Shown here: one piece after another, positions 16,753-27,509 of the stretch
Layout of the letters: each line of letters opens with the position of its first letter
Numbering within the stretch: position 1 is the first letter of the stretch
Assembly (NCBI GenBank): GCA_944326855.1
Contig: CALVFO010000034.1
Span: forward strand, 1 to 48,976
Reading direction: 5' to 3'
Origin: an uncultured Alistipes sp.
GTDB taxonomy: Bacteria; Bacteroidota; Bacteroidia; Bacteroidales; Rikenellaceae
Length of the DNA: 48,976 nt
The notes under the pieces: generated by a model
Told to the model about the DNA's origin: nothing
Database searches by the model: none
What the model saw: only the letters and a program-made list of their open reading frames with translations
Position numbers and translations under genes: made by a program

Positions 16753-17820
16753 ATGAGTACAAAATTTCAGCCGGGCGTAATCTCCGGCACTCAGCTTCAG
16801 GAACTGTTCGCTTATGCCAAACAAAAAGGCTTTGCTATTCCTGCCGTCAACGTTACCGGTACCGATACCATGAATGCCGTGATGGAAGCTGCCCGCACCG
16901 TGAATGCTCCGGTGATGATTCAGCTTTCCAATGGGGGGGCTGCTTTTGTAGCCGGTAAAGGCCTTTCCAATGAAGGCAATAAAGCGGCCATTCTGGGGGC
17001 TGTTTCGGCTGCCAAACACGTACATCTGTTGGCCGAAGCCTATGGAATTCCCGTAGTGCTGCATACCGACCACGCTGCCAAAAAACTGTTGCCTTGGATC
17101 GACGGTCTGTTGGATGAAGGCGAAAAATATTATAAGGTGCATGGCAAGCCCCTCTTCAGTTCGCACATGCTCGACCTGTCGGAAGAACCGCTCAAGGAAA
17201 ACATCGAAATCTGCAAGAAGTATCTCGAACGCATGAGCAAAATCGACATGACCCTCGAAATCGAACTGGGTATCACCGGTGGTGAAGAAGATGGTGTCGA
17301 TAACTCTCATGTACATGTATCGAAACTCTATACGCAGCCCGAAGACGTATGCTACGCTTATGAAGAACTGAGCAAAATCAGCCCCAACTTCACCATCGCA
17401 GCTTCGTTCGGAAACGTTCACGGCGTTTACAAACCCGGTAACGTGGTGCTGAGCCCCGAAATTCTGAAAAACTCGCAGGAATACATTCAGAAGAAACTGG
17501 GTACGGCCGAACGTCCGGTGAACTTCGTATTCCATGGCGGTTCGGGTTCGGAACCCGAAAAGATCCAGGAAGCTATCCGCTACGGGGTGGTGAAAATGAA
17601 CCTGGACACCGATACCCAATGGGCTTTCTGGAACGGGATCCGCAAATACTACAACGACAAGAAAGACTATCTGCAGGGTCAGTTGGGTAACCCCGAAGGT
17701 CCCGATAAGCCCAACAAGAAGTTCTACGATCCTCGTGCCTGGTTGCGTAAGGGCGAAGAATCGATCATCGAACGTCTGAAAATTTCCTTCCAGGATCTTA
17801 ATGCCCTCGATGTATTGTAA
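16753..17820 (+). CDS. fba: Class II fructose-bisphosphate aldolase
   Basis: A zinc-dependent aldolase that cleaves fructose 1,6-bisphosphate to dihydroxyacetone phosphate and glyceraldehyde 3-phosphate. The 355-residue length fits the class IIA (FbaA) type. Zinc and substrate motifs are VLHTDHAAKK (His/Asp near 98-102), the ELGITGGEEDGVD loop, NVHGVYKPGNV, FVFHGGSGS and KMNLDTDTQWAF. It is followed after a hairpin by the PPi-dependent phosphofructokinase, so two consecutive glycolytic steps are encoded side by side. Confidence 0.96.
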   Translation: MSTKFQPGVISGTQLQELFAYAKQKGFAIPAVNVTGTDTMNAVMEAARTVNAPVMIQLSNGGAAFVAGKGLSNEGNKAAILGAVSAAKHVHLLAEAYGIPVVLHTDHAAKKLLPWIDGLLDEGEKYYKVHGKPLFSSHMLDLSEEPLKENIEICKKYLERMSKIDMTLEIELGITGGEEDGVDNSHVHVSKLYTQPEDVCYAYEELSKISPNFTIAASFGNVHGVYKPGNVVLSPEILKNSQEYIQKKLGTAERPVNFVFHGGSGSEPEKIQEAIRYGVVKMNLDTDTQWAFWNGIRKYYNDKKDYLQGQLGNPEGPDKPNKKFYDPRAWLRKGEESIIERLKISFQDLNALDVL

Positions 17821-17839
17821 TCGATTATGAGTAATTCGG

Positions 17840-17885
17840 CGATGAACAATGTGCAGAAAGATTTGTACATTGTTCATCGTCTTTA
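17840..17885 (+). terminator. Hairpin between fba and pfp, possible attenuating terminator
   Basis: A 13-bp perfect stem (CGATGAACAATGT at 17840-17852, ACATTGTTCATCG at 17867-17879) can extend by two more pairs into a 10-nt loop. A short T-rich stretch (TCTTTATG) follows. It may be a partial terminator or an mRNA-stability element that sets the aldolase to phosphofructokinase ratio. I see no clear separate -7 box before the downstream gene. Confidence 0.65.
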
Positions 17886-17914
17886 TGAATAACCTACAAA
17901 ATCAAAAATAAATC

Positions 17915-19144
17915 ATGGATGCTATTGCAATCTTGACGGGTGGCGGTCCTGCTCCCGGTATGAATACGGTGGTAGGCAGCGTTGCCAAAACCTTTTTGAA
18001 ACATGGCTATCGGGTTATCGGTCTGCACGGCGGTTATTCGGGGCTGTTCAATCCTTCGCCCAAGACGACGGATATCGATTTCCTGCTGGCCGACGATATT
18101 TTCAACCGCGGGGGCTCGTATCTGACCATGAGCCGTTTCAAACCGACGGATAAAAATTTCGAAGAAGACTTCAATCTCGATTTTTTCGTTAAAAATAACG
18201 TGAAATTGCTGGTGACCGTAGGGGGCGACGATACCGCATCGACCGCCAATCGCATCGCCAAATTCCTGGAAGCCAAAAAATATCCCATCGCCAATATCCA
18301 CGTTCCCAAAACCATCGATAACGACCTGCCGCTGCCGGCCGGATCGCCTACGTTCGGTTATCAGTCGGCTAAGGATATGGGCTCGATCATTGCCCGTACG
18401 GTTTATATGGATGCCCGTACCAGCGGGAACTGGTTCGTGGTTGCTGCCATGGGTCGTTCGGCGGGTCACCTGGCCTTCGGGATCGGTACGGCTTGCCACT
18501 ATCCGATGATCGTTATCCCCGAAATGTTCAACAAGACGACCATTACGGTGGACAAGATTGTCAACCTGGTCGTTTCGGCCATTCTGAAACGTAAAGTGAT
18601 GGGTATCGACTATGGTGTCGCCATGATTTCAGAAGGGGTATTCCACTCGCTCAGCAACGAAGAAATCAAGAAATCGGGTATTCACTTCTCGTACGACGAT
18701 CACGGTCATCCCGAACTGGGTAAGGTTTCCAAAGCGCATATCTTCAACGAAATGCTCGAAAAGAAACTCAAGGAACTGGGCCTGAAAGTAAAATCCCGTC
18801 CGGTGGAAATCGGCTACGAAGTACGTTGCCAGACTCCGGTGGCTTACGACTTGGTTTACTGCTCGTTGCTGGGGATGGGCGTTTACAAGCTCTTCAGCGA
18901 AGGGAAAACCGGTTGCATGGTGTATGCCGATCCGGCCGGTCAGATTTCGCCGTTGTACCTGAAAGATCTGCAGGATCCTGAAACGGGTAAGATTCCGCCT
19001 CGCTTGGTGGACATCAACTCGGACAAGTTCACGCAGGTGATCGACAACCTTCTGAATTACATTACGCCGGAAGATTATGAAGCCGCCAAGAAATACGTGG
19101 CTAATCCGGCCGACTACGATTTCCGTAAGATCCTCAATTGGTAA
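17915..19144 (+). CDS. PPi-dependent 6-phosphofructokinase
   Basis: This enzyme phosphorylates fructose 6-phosphate, reversibly, using pyrophosphate rather than ATP. The 409-residue protein has the two residues that mark PPi-type enzymes: GGDDT (103-107), where ATP enzymes have GGDGS, and PKTIDND (131-137), where ATP enzymes have PGTIDND. GGGPAPGMN (9-17) and the MGRSAGHLA catalytic-site region are also present. The donor assignment follows from these residues and is not proven. The gene follows fba; an inorganic pyrophosphatase that would compete for PPi lies at 41326-41994. A strong terminator ends the unit. Confidence 0.92.
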   Translation: MDAIAILTGGGPAPGMNTVVGSVAKTFLKHGYRVIGLHGGYSGLFNPSPKTTDIDFLLADDIFNRGGSYLTMSRFKPTDKNFEEDFNLDFFVKNNVKLLVTVGGDDTASTANRIAKFLEAKKYPIANIHVPKTIDNDLPLPAGSPTFGYQSAKDMGSIIARTVYMDARTSGNWFVVAAMGRSAGHLAFGIGTACHYPMIVIPEMFNKTTITVDKIVNLVVSAILKRKVMGIDYGVAMISEGVFHSLSNEEIKKSGIHFSYDDHGHPELGKVSKAHIFNEMLEKKLKELGLKVKSRPVEIGYEVRCQTPVAYDLVYCSLLGMGVYKLFSEGKTGCMVYADPAGQISPLYLKDLQDPETGKIPPRLVDINSDKFTQVIDNLLNYITPEDYEAAKKYVANPADYDFRKILNW

Positions 19145-19165
19145 TCTCCTTGCGGAATCTATTAC

Positions 19166-19199
19166 AAAAGAGCGGAGCCCGATGGGGTTCCGCTCTTTT
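19166..19199 (+). terminator. Rho-independent terminator after pfp
   Basis: A 15-bp stem (AAAAGAGCGGAGCCC at 19166-19180 against GGGTTCCGCTCTTTT at 19185-19199) contains one G-U pair and a short loop. A/T runs on both sides allow bidirectional action between the convergent pfp and acidic-protein genes. Confidence 0.9.
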
Positions 19200-19234
19200 A
19201 GGTTTTGGGGTTTGAAAAACAACCACGACGACTG

Positions 19235-19543
19235 TTAATTGTCATCGTCTTCATCGGGGGCGTCAGCCAGATCATCGGCGCCTTTGATATCGTCGTTGTA
19301 ATAATCTTTATCTTCTTCTTCCTCCAAGGTGTCGTCGATTTTGACATCCACCTTAATCAGGTAGTTGGTGTCTGCGGTTTCCAAAACAATGGCATAAAAA
19401 AAATCGCCCGGACCTTTGTCGATCCGTAACATCTGATCGGTGTAACCGTTCGGGTATTTCTTTTTCACCTCTTCCTGCAATTCGGGGCTGAGGTTCTTGT
19501 AGCTGACCACCACGCGCTTCTTTTGGGTCTTTTCTGTAGTCAT
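19235..19543 (-). CDS. Conserved Bacteroidetes hypothetical with acidic tail
   Basis: A 102-residue protein if started at the ATG at 19543 (MTTEKTQKKRVVVSYKNLSPE). I prefer this start because the longer frame begins only a few bases after the promoter box. A conserved globular part (VVSYKNLSPELQEEVKKKYPNGYTDQMLRIDKGPGDFFYAIVLET, about 11-56) is followed by a strongly acidic C-terminus (DDTLEEEEDKDYYNDD...PDEDDDN). No catalytic motif is evident. I recognise it as a conserved family in Bacteroidetes without a known role. A -7-like box TATACTTG is on the minus strand at 19574-19581. Confidence 0.75.
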   Translation of the reverse strand: MTTEKTQKKRVVVSYKNLSPELQEEVKKKYPNGYTDQMLRIDKGPGDFFYAIVLETADTNYLIKVDVKIDDTLEEEEDKDYYNDDIKGADDLADAPDEDDDN

Positions 19544-19573
19544 AGTAAAACGTAAGGGTGTAAAAATTTTCTG

Positions 19574-19581
19574 CAAGTATA
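19574..19581 (-). promoter_or_regulatory. -7-like box for the acidic small protein
   Basis: Read on the minus strand this is TATACTTG, one mismatch from TAnnTTTG, with a TTTTG stretch upstream. It lies about 30 bp before the preferred start at 19543. Confidence 0.45.
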
Positions 19582-19723
19582 ATCAAAATTTGGAAATCGA
19601 AAGGAAATCTGTAAATCTTTTTTCCGCCCGATCGGGAAATTTTTTTTTGCCGGGTTTTGTCGGGTGAAATCTGGGGTTCGGAACCGAAATTTAGAAACAA
19701 AATGTGTATTTTTACTTCTTTAA

Positions 19724-21865
<2,142 letters not shown>

Positions 21866-21905
21866 TGGTTTTTTGTATTTTCGCGAAAAGATTTAACATT
21901 CGATC

Positions 21906-22793
21906 ATGAAAAATAACATAAGTGGAGTAGGCGCAGCCCTGGTTACGCCCTTCGATCCGAAAGGAGCTGTGGATTTCAAAGCGCTGGAAGCCTTGGTGGA
22001 ACGTGTCATTCAAGGCGGTATCGATTATTTGGTGGTGTTGGGAACAACCGCCGAAACCGCGACATTGACCGAGGCTGAAAAAAAAGAGGTCATCGCCTGC
22101 ATCACACAGGTCAACGCCCGACGGGTGCCGATGGTTATCGGAATCGGCGGCAACAACACGGCGGCGGTGGAAGCTCAGATTCGGGCCTTCGATTTTTCGG
22201 CTTTCGAGGCTCTGCTCTCGGTGACCCCTTATTATAATAAACCTTCACAGGAAGGGATGTACCGGCACTATCTGGCTGTGGCGGAGGCCTCGCCCGTTCC
22301 GGTAATACTCTACAACGTACCCGGCCGCACCGGAGTCAATCTGCAACCGCAGACTGTTTTGCGTCTGGCTTCCGCCACCGATCGCATCATCGCCATCAAA
22401 GAGGCTTCGGGTAACTTGTCGCAGGCCGCCTACATTTTGCGCGATCGTCCCGAAGGATTCCGGGTCATCTCGGGAGATGACAATCTGACCCTGCCGATGG
22501 TTGCGCTGGGCGGCGACGGCGTTATTTCGGTAGCGGCCAACGCTTTCCCCCGGATGTTCTGTCGGATGGTTCATGCAGCTCAGCAGGGACGTACGGCCGA
22601 AGCCGCCTCGTTGCATCTGCGCATGATGGAGACGGTGGACGCCCTCTTTGCCGAAGGAAATCCGACCGGCGTCAAGGCTGCACTGGCCCATTACGGTCTG
22701 ATGGGTAATTACCTGCGTTTGCCGTTGGTTCCCGCCAGCGAGGCTTTAAGCCGCCGTCTGGCCGATCTGATCTCGCAGTATGAATTGGAATAA
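21906..22793 (+). CDS. dapA: 4-hydroxy-tetrahydrodipicolinate synthase
   Basis: DapA condenses pyruvate with aspartate semialdehyde, the committed step of the diaminopimelate/lysine pathway. The 295-residue TIM barrel has the GTTAE substrate loop (46-50), the catalytic Tyr Y136 in LYNVPGR, and the Schiff-base lysine K165 in AIKEASG. R141 (PGRT) for substrate carboxylate binding is also present. It lies 40 bp after ligA, with a possible -7 box TATTTTCG in between. The next gene, an aldose epimerase, starts 18 bp later. Confidence 0.95.
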   Translation: MKNNISGVGAALVTPFDPKGAVDFKALEALVERVIQGGIDYLVVLGTTAETATLTEAEKKEVIACITQVNARRVPMVIGIGGNNTAAVEAQIRAFDFSAFEALLSVTPYYNKPSQEGMYRHYLAVAEASPVPVILYNVPGRTGVNLQPQTVLRLASATDRIIAIKEASGNLSQAAYILRDRPEGFRVISGDDNLTLPMVALGGDGVISVAANAFPRMFCRMVHAAQQGRTAEAASLHLRMMETVDALFAEGNPTGVKAALAHYGLMGNYLRLPLVPASEALSRRLADLISQYELE

Positions 22794-22811
22794 CCTCAAA
22801 ACTGCTTCGAT

Positions 22812-23957
22812 ATGAAAAATCTTCGTGGGGCGTTTTGTGCCGCCGTCATAGCTTGTATGGCCGCTTGTACATCACCGACTCCCCAGGCGTTTACAACCCT
22901 TTCCGGTTTGCGTTATGCCGATTTCGATACGGTGGTGGACGGCCGGGAAAATGAATTGTTCGTGTTGACCAATCCATCCGGGATGGAGGTCTGCGTCACC
23001 AATTACGGGGCACGTATCGTATCGATCATGGTGCCGGACCGTACCGGGACGATGCGGGATGTGGTGCTGGGGTTCGACAGCATCGCCGACTATCTGAACT
23101 ATCCGAACAACTTCGGTGCAACCATCGGGCGCTTTGCCAACCGGATCGCCAAAGGACGTTTCCAACTGGACGGACAAACGATTCAGCTTCCGCTGAACGA
23201 TAAGGGCAATACGTTGCATGGAGGTCCCAACGGATGGTATACCCGGATGTTCGAGGGAGAACAGGCCGATTCTTCGACCGTGACGTTGAGCCTGGTTTCG
23301 CTGGACGGAGACGAGAATTTCCCCGGAACGGTCAAGGCGTCGGTGACCTATACGCTGACACCGGATAATGCCTTGCAGATTACCTATGAGGCGACGACGG
23401 ATAAAAAGACCGTCATCAACATGACCAACCACTCGTACTTCAACCTTTCGGGAGATCCCTCCCGTCCGGTGACCGATCAGTTGCTGTATATCAATGCCGA
23501 TCGTTTTACACCGATCGATTCATTGGCGATTCCTACCGGAGATCCCCTTCCGGTAAGCGGGACTCCGTTGGATTTCACCGTAGCCAAACCGATCGATTCG
23601 GCCTTGGTACGAACCGATTGTGAAGCGATTCGCAATGGTATCGGGGTCGACCATAATTTCGTGCTCAATACCGGTGGTGATCTGAAAACCTTGGCCGCTT
23701 CGGTGACTTCACCCTCGTCGGGTATCGTTCTGGAGGTATATACCGATGAACCCGGTTTGCAGGTGTACAGCGGAAACTATCTGGATGGCTCTCAGGTCGG
23801 TAAAAAAGGAGTTGCGTACGGTTATCGTACGGCCATATGTCTCGAATCGCAGCATTTCCCCGATTCGCCCAATCATCCCGAATGGCCTTCGGTGGTGCTT
23901 GAACCGGGGCAGACCTATCGCAGCCAGTGCATTTACCGCTTTTCAGTACAGCCCTGA
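22812..23957 (+). CDS. Aldose 1-epimerase, lipoprotein type
   Basis: A 381-residue galactose mutarotase-family protein that interconverts alpha and beta anomers of hexoses. An N-terminal lipoprotein signal (IACMAAC, Cys at 19) places it in the periplasm or on an outer-membrane face, unlike the cytoplasmic E. coli enzyme. Family motifs are NYGARIVSIMVPDR, GRFANRIAKGRF, LHGG, NMTNHSYFNL (catalytic His) and GVAYGYRTAICLESQHFPDSPNH (catalytic Glu). It sits downstream of dapA with 18 bp spacing and ends at a terminator. No other sugar-uptake genes adjoin it. Confidence 0.93.
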   Translation: MKNLRGAFCAAVIACMAACTSPTPQAFTTLSGLRYADFDTVVDGRENELFVLTNPSGMEVCVTNYGARIVSIMVPDRTGTMRDVVLGFDSIADYLNYPNNFGATIGRFANRIAKGRFQLDGQTIQLPLNDKGNTLHGGPNGWYTRMFEGEQADSSTVTLSLVSLDGDENFPGTVKASVTYTLTPDNALQITYEATTDKKTVINMTNHSYFNLSGDPSRPVTDQLLYINADRFTPIDSLAIPTGDPLPVSGTPLDFTVAKPIDSALVRTDCEAIRNGIGVDHNFVLNTGGDLKTLAASVTSPSSGIVLEVYTDEPGLQVYSGNYLDGSQVGKKGVAYGYRTAICLESQHFPDSPNHPEWPSVVLEPGQTYRSQCIYRFSVQP

Positions 23958-23990
23958 CGGAATGGATTGTCCCCGACGGACAGAACCTGA

Positions 23991-24026
23991 GAATGCCGAA
24001 TCCTGCCGATTCGGCATTCTTGTTTG
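23991..24026 (+). terminator. Terminator after aldose epimerase gene
   Basis: A perfect 12-bp stem (GAATGCCGAATC at 23991-24002, GATTCGGCATTC at 24008-24019) has a 5-nt loop and is followed by TTGTTT. Confidence 0.9.
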
Positions 24027-24094
24027 GCTTACTCTGGCTTATTCTTTGTGGGGCTCCGATCAGCCGGTTATTTCATTTTCGGCAAATAAATTCC

Positions 24095-24102
24095 TACTTT
24101 TA
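24095..24102 (+). promoter_or_regulatory. -7-like box for the DUF4919 gene
   Basis: TACTTTTA is one base from TAnnTTTG, 20 bp upstream of the DUF4919 gene and just past the previous terminator. It would start a DUF4919-lemA-TPM transcript. Confidence 0.45.
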
Positions 24103-24121
24103 CCGTTAGAAAAAGAAAACA

Positions 24122-24889
24122 ATGAAACGAACGATGCGTTATTGGGCAGTGCTAGGGTTGATGATCCTATGGGGGGCAGGTGGTCTGTCGGCTCAGGACC
24201 AGGAAACAGAATATCCTCAGGCTCCAGACAATGAGGCGATTTTGAAGGCGATTCTGGATATCGACTCCCCGCTTTATTATCCGGTGTTGATGACCCGCTA
24301 CCGGGCCGGAGATACCACACTGACACTGAACGATTATCGCCATCTCTATTACGGCTATGCCTGGCAACCCGAATACAAGCCGTTCGAAACCCCGTCGGCC
24401 GATTTCAAACTGCTGGAGGAGTTCGATCACGGACTCGACAGCCTGACGACGGAAGATTGCGAGCGAATCATCAAGTTTGCGAATGAAGTGATGAAAACCG
24501 AACCGTTTCATCCCAGTACGGTCAATTTTCTGGCTTTCGCATACGGCGCCCTGGGCGATACGCTCAACGAACGCATCAACTATCATCGGTTGAACATGCT
24601 GCTGGAAACCATCCGTTCTTCCGGAACCGGGATTCGGGAAAATTCCCCCTGGCACATTCTCTATTATTCGGATGCTACGGATGTGTTGGCTTCGATGAAT
24701 CTACTCTATGGAAAAAATACGGTGGTGAGTCGAACGACGGAATATTTCCCGTTGCATCAGCGCAATGGAAAGATTCGTGGCTATTATTTCAACTTCGAAC
24801 GCATATATTGGTACCGTCCCGACAAATTGCCCGAAAAGAAACCAACAGGGTGGGGGATCAACGGTATTCCGCTGAAAAAACGCAGATAA
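24122..24889 (+). CDS. DUF4919 domain exported protein
   Basis: A 255-residue secreted protein with a signal peptide (about 1-24, ending GLSAQ). The DUF4919 pattern is clear: SPLYYPVLMTRYRAGDTTLTLNDYRHLYYGYAWQPEYKPF, followed by a helical repeat-like region and a C-terminal YFNFERIYW. Its function is unknown. It is 27 bp ahead of lemA and so likely part of a small operon of envelope proteins. Confidence 0.85.
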   Translation: MKRTMRYWAVLGLMILWGAGGLSAQDQETEYPQAPDNEAILKAILDIDSPLYYPVLMTRYRAGDTTLTLNDYRHLYYGYAWQPEYKPFETPSADFKLLEEFDHGLDSLTTEDCERIIKFANEVMKTEPFHPSTVNFLAFAYGALGDTLNERINYHRLNMLLETIRSSGTGIRENSPWHILYYSDATDVLASMNLLYGKNTVVSRTTEYFPLHQRNGKIRGYYFNFERIYWYRPDKLPEKKPTGWGINGIPLKKRR

Positions 24890-24916
24890 AGCTTAATAAC
24901 GAATCGAAAACAAACA

Positions 24917-25504
24917 ATGAAAAGAAAAGGCTTGATCATCCTGATTGTTGTCGTAGCCGTTGTGCTGCTACTCTTCTCGTGGTTCAAAAATACCTATAAT
25001 AATATGGTGGTTCGTCAGGAAACCGTTTCGGCACAATTGGGGAATCTGCAGACCCAGTATCAACGCCGATCGGATCTGATCCCCAACCTGGTGGCTACGG
25101 TCAAAGGGTATGCAACCCATGAACAGACGACCCTGGCCGAAGTGACCGAAGCCCGGGCCAAAGCGACCCAGACCCAACTTAATGTCAACGACGCTGCCGC
25201 CTTATCGCAATATATGCAGGCGCAAGGAGAACTCTCCTCGGCTCTGAGTCGTCTGATGGCCATCAGCGAAAATTATCCCGATCTGAAAGCCAATCAGAAT
25301 TTTCTGGACCTGCAAACCCAGTTGGAAGGGACCGAAAACCGGATTTCCGTGGAACGTCGCAAGTATAACGAGACCGCTCGCGATTTCAACGTATATATCA
25401 AGATGTTCCCACGCAATTTGCTCTCCGGCATGTTCGGCTTTCAAGAGGCTCCTTATTTCGAAGCTCAGGCCGGCGCCGAAAGCGCTCCGACGGTGCAGTT
25501 TTAA
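24917..25504 (+). CDS. LemA family protein
   Basis: A 195-residue LemA-fold protein with a single N-terminal membrane anchor (about 4-22) and a long helical extracytoplasmic domain. Conserved stretches are NNMVVRQETVSAQLGNLQTQYQRRSDLIPNLV and AISENYPDLKANQNFLDLQTQLEGTENRISVERRKYNETARDFN. The role is poorly defined. It is commonly linked to TPM-domain proteins, as here, where the TPM gene begins 12 bp downstream. Confidence 0.93.
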   Translation: MKRKGLIILIVVVAVVLLLFSWFKNTYNNMVVRQETVSAQLGNLQTQYQRRSDLIPNLVATVKGYATHEQTTLAEVTEARAKATQTQLNVNDAAALSQYMQAQGELSSALSRLMAISENYPDLKANQNFLDLQTQLEGTENRISVERRKYNETARDFNVYIKMFPRNLLSGMFGFQEAPYFEAQAGAESAPTVQF

Positions 25505-25516
25505 CGAAACACGGCG

Positions 25517-26311
25517 ATGAAAAAGGTGTTTCGGAAACTTTTCTTGCTTTGTACGTTCGGGCTCTGCGGAACCTTGTCTCTCTGGGGGCAGGATTTCCCG
25601 GAACCGATGTCACCGCCTCGTCTGGTGAATGATTTTGCCGGCGTGATGACCGTGGCGCAACAGGACAATCTGGAACGGAAACTGGTCGATTTCGATCGGA
25701 GGACGTCGACCCAGATTGCCGTGGTGACGCTCGATGACCTGAAAGGTTATGAACCGGCAGACTATGCGCAGCGCCTGCATGAGAAATGGGGCGTGGGCCG
25801 TTCCGGAAAAGATAACGGAATCCTCCTGCTGGTCAAACCGAAAACTCCCGATTCGAAGGGGGAGGTTTTTATCTCGGTAGGTTACGGTCTGGAGGGCGTC
25901 GTGCCGGATATTACGGCCGGACGGATTATCGATACCGAAATGTTGCCCGCTTTCCGGGCCGGGGATTATTACCAGGGGATCGATCGGGCTACTCAGGTAT
26001 TGATGGGATTGACCGCCGGTGAGTTCAAGGCCGATGAATATGGGGGAACGTCATGGCCGCGAGGTATGTTCCCCGGGTTCGTGTTGTTCGGTTTTGTGGT
26101 GCTGTGGCTGCTGCTTTCCCATTCCCGTCGTGGCGGAGGTGACGATTCCGGACACAATGGCGGCAGCGGAGGTGGTCGATGGATTCCTCCGGTGATTATC
26201 GGTCGGGGTTTCGGTGGCTTTGGCGGCGGAACTTCAGGGGGCGGATTCGGAGGCTTCGGAGGTTTTGGCGGTGGAGCTTCGGGCGGCGGCGGAGGCGGTC
26301 GTTCGTGGTAA
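25517..26311 (+). CDS. TPM-domain (YgcG-like) membrane protein
   Basis: A 264-residue protein with a signal sequence and a TPM domain (about 34-160: LVNDFAGVMTVAQQDNLERKLVDFDRRTSTQIAVVTLDDL...KWGVGRSGKDNGILLLV). A transmembrane helix follows (about 190-206). The C-terminal tail is Gly/Ser-rich and ends in GGGGGGRSW. TPM domains resemble PSII-repair Psb32-type folds and may be phosphatase-like or scaffolding; activity here is unknown. It pairs with the preceding lemA gene. Confidence 0.9.
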   Translation: MKKVFRKLFLLCTFGLCGTLSLWGQDFPEPMSPPRLVNDFAGVMTVAQQDNLERKLVDFDRRTSTQIAVVTLDDLKGYEPADYAQRLHEKWGVGRSGKDNGILLLVKPKTPDSKGEVFISVGYGLEGVVPDITAGRIIDTEMLPAFRAGDYYQGIDRATQVLMGLTAGEFKADEYGGTSWPRGMFPGFVLFGFVVLWLLLSHSRRGGGDDSGHNGGSGGGRWIPPVIIGRGFGGFGGGTSGGGFGGFGGFGGGASGGGGGGRSW

Positions 26312-26341
26312 TGATGAATACTAAATGCAGAGAATAGTGGC

Positions 26342-27502
26342 ATGATGAAACATTTTCGATATTTCTGGTTGCTTCTTTTTCCGGTCTTTTTTGTGGCATG
26401 TGCCGATGATCCCGATCCGGACGAACCGATTGCGGCCGATCGAACGGTGCTGGCTTATATGGCCGGCAACAACAACCTTTCTCAATACCTCTCTTCCGAC
26501 ATCGACGCGATGTGTCAGGGCATGCAAGGAATCGGGGGGCATTTGATCATCTATTTTGCCTCGACCGACGGGAATCCCAAACTCTATGAAGTCGGATCCG
26601 ATGGCAGTAGACAACTGATCAAGACCTACGAAGGACAGAACTCGATGGACCCGGCCACTTTACGGGAGGTGGTCAACGAGGTGTTCGAGATGTATCCGGC
26701 CAACTCGTATGGCTTGGTGCTTTCTTCCCACGGGGAAGGATGGCTGCCTGCTCCTTCTACCCTGAAATCGCGCATGCAACTCGAACAACGTCACCCGAAT
26801 GCCCTGTTGACCAAATGGTTCGGACAGGATGGATCGACCTATATGAATATTACCGATCTGGCATCCTCCTTGCCGACGGGACGTAAACTGGATTTTCTGC
26901 TTTTCGACGCCTGCTTCATGTCCAGTATAGAAGCCTTGTATGATTTGCGGAATAACGCCAAAACCATTATCGCCTCACCGACCGAAGTAATGGCCAATGG
27001 ATTCCCGTATGAGGAGATCGTGCCGCTGATGTTCGCCACCACACTCGATGTGACGAAAATAGCCCAGGTTTTTGTGGATTCGTACCGGGGCGTTCAATAT
27101 CCTTCGGCCTCGGTGGCGGTGGTGAATACGGCGGAATTGGAGGCTCTGGCTTCGACCGTCAAGGACTTGATGGCGGCTCATCCGGAACCCCAGAGTCTCG
27201 ATCTGTCCACCCTGCAGGCCTTTGAGTTGAAAACGGCGCACACCTATTTCGATCTGGACAATTACATGGAACGACTCTCCGGCGGAAAGGATCTCTATTA
27301 TCAGGCGTTTCAGGAACAGCTGAATCAGGTGGTCGAATATGTCAATTATACCTCGGAAATTTATAGCGCTTTCGGACCCTCGCCGGGAATGTTCCCGCTG
27401 AATCGTTGTTGTGGCATCAGCGTATTCATTCCTCAATCGGTGCCGGGATATACTTCTCAATATGTGAATACGGCCTGGGCTCAGGCCATAGGTTATCAGT
27501 AA
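26342..27502 (+). CDS. Clostripain-family (C11) cysteine peptidase lipoprotein
   Basis: A 386-residue exported protein with a probable lipoprotein Cys at position 20 (VFFVAC). The C11 caspase-like fold is marked by a conserved start (TVLAYMAGNNNLSQYLSSDIDAM), the catalytic His in SSHGEGW and the catalytic Cys in FDACFMSSIEALYDL. C11 peptidases such as clostripain cleave after basic residues and often self-process; many gut Bacteroidales carry surface forms. The GntR-type regulator starts only 7 bp after its stop, so the two may share a transcript. Confidence 0.9.
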   Translation: MMKHFRYFWLLLFPVFFVACADDPDPDEPIAADRTVLAYMAGNNNLSQYLSSDIDAMCQGMQGIGGHLIIYFASTDGNPKLYEVGSDGSRQLIKTYEGQNSMDPATLREVVNEVFEMYPANSYGLVLSSHGEGWLPAPSTLKSRMQLEQRHPNALLTKWFGQDGSTYMNITDLASSLPTGRKLDFLLFDACFMSSIEALYDLRNNAKTIIASPTEVMANGFPYEEIVPLMFATTLDVTKIAQVFVDSYRGVQYPSASVAVVNTAELEALASTVKDLMAAHPEPQSLDLSTLQAFELKTAHTYFDLDNYMERLSGGKDLYYQAFQEQLNQVVEYVNYTSEIYSAFGPSPGMFPLNRCCGISVFIPQSVPGYTSQYVNTAWAQAIGYQ

Positions 27503-27509
27503 TTGGAAT

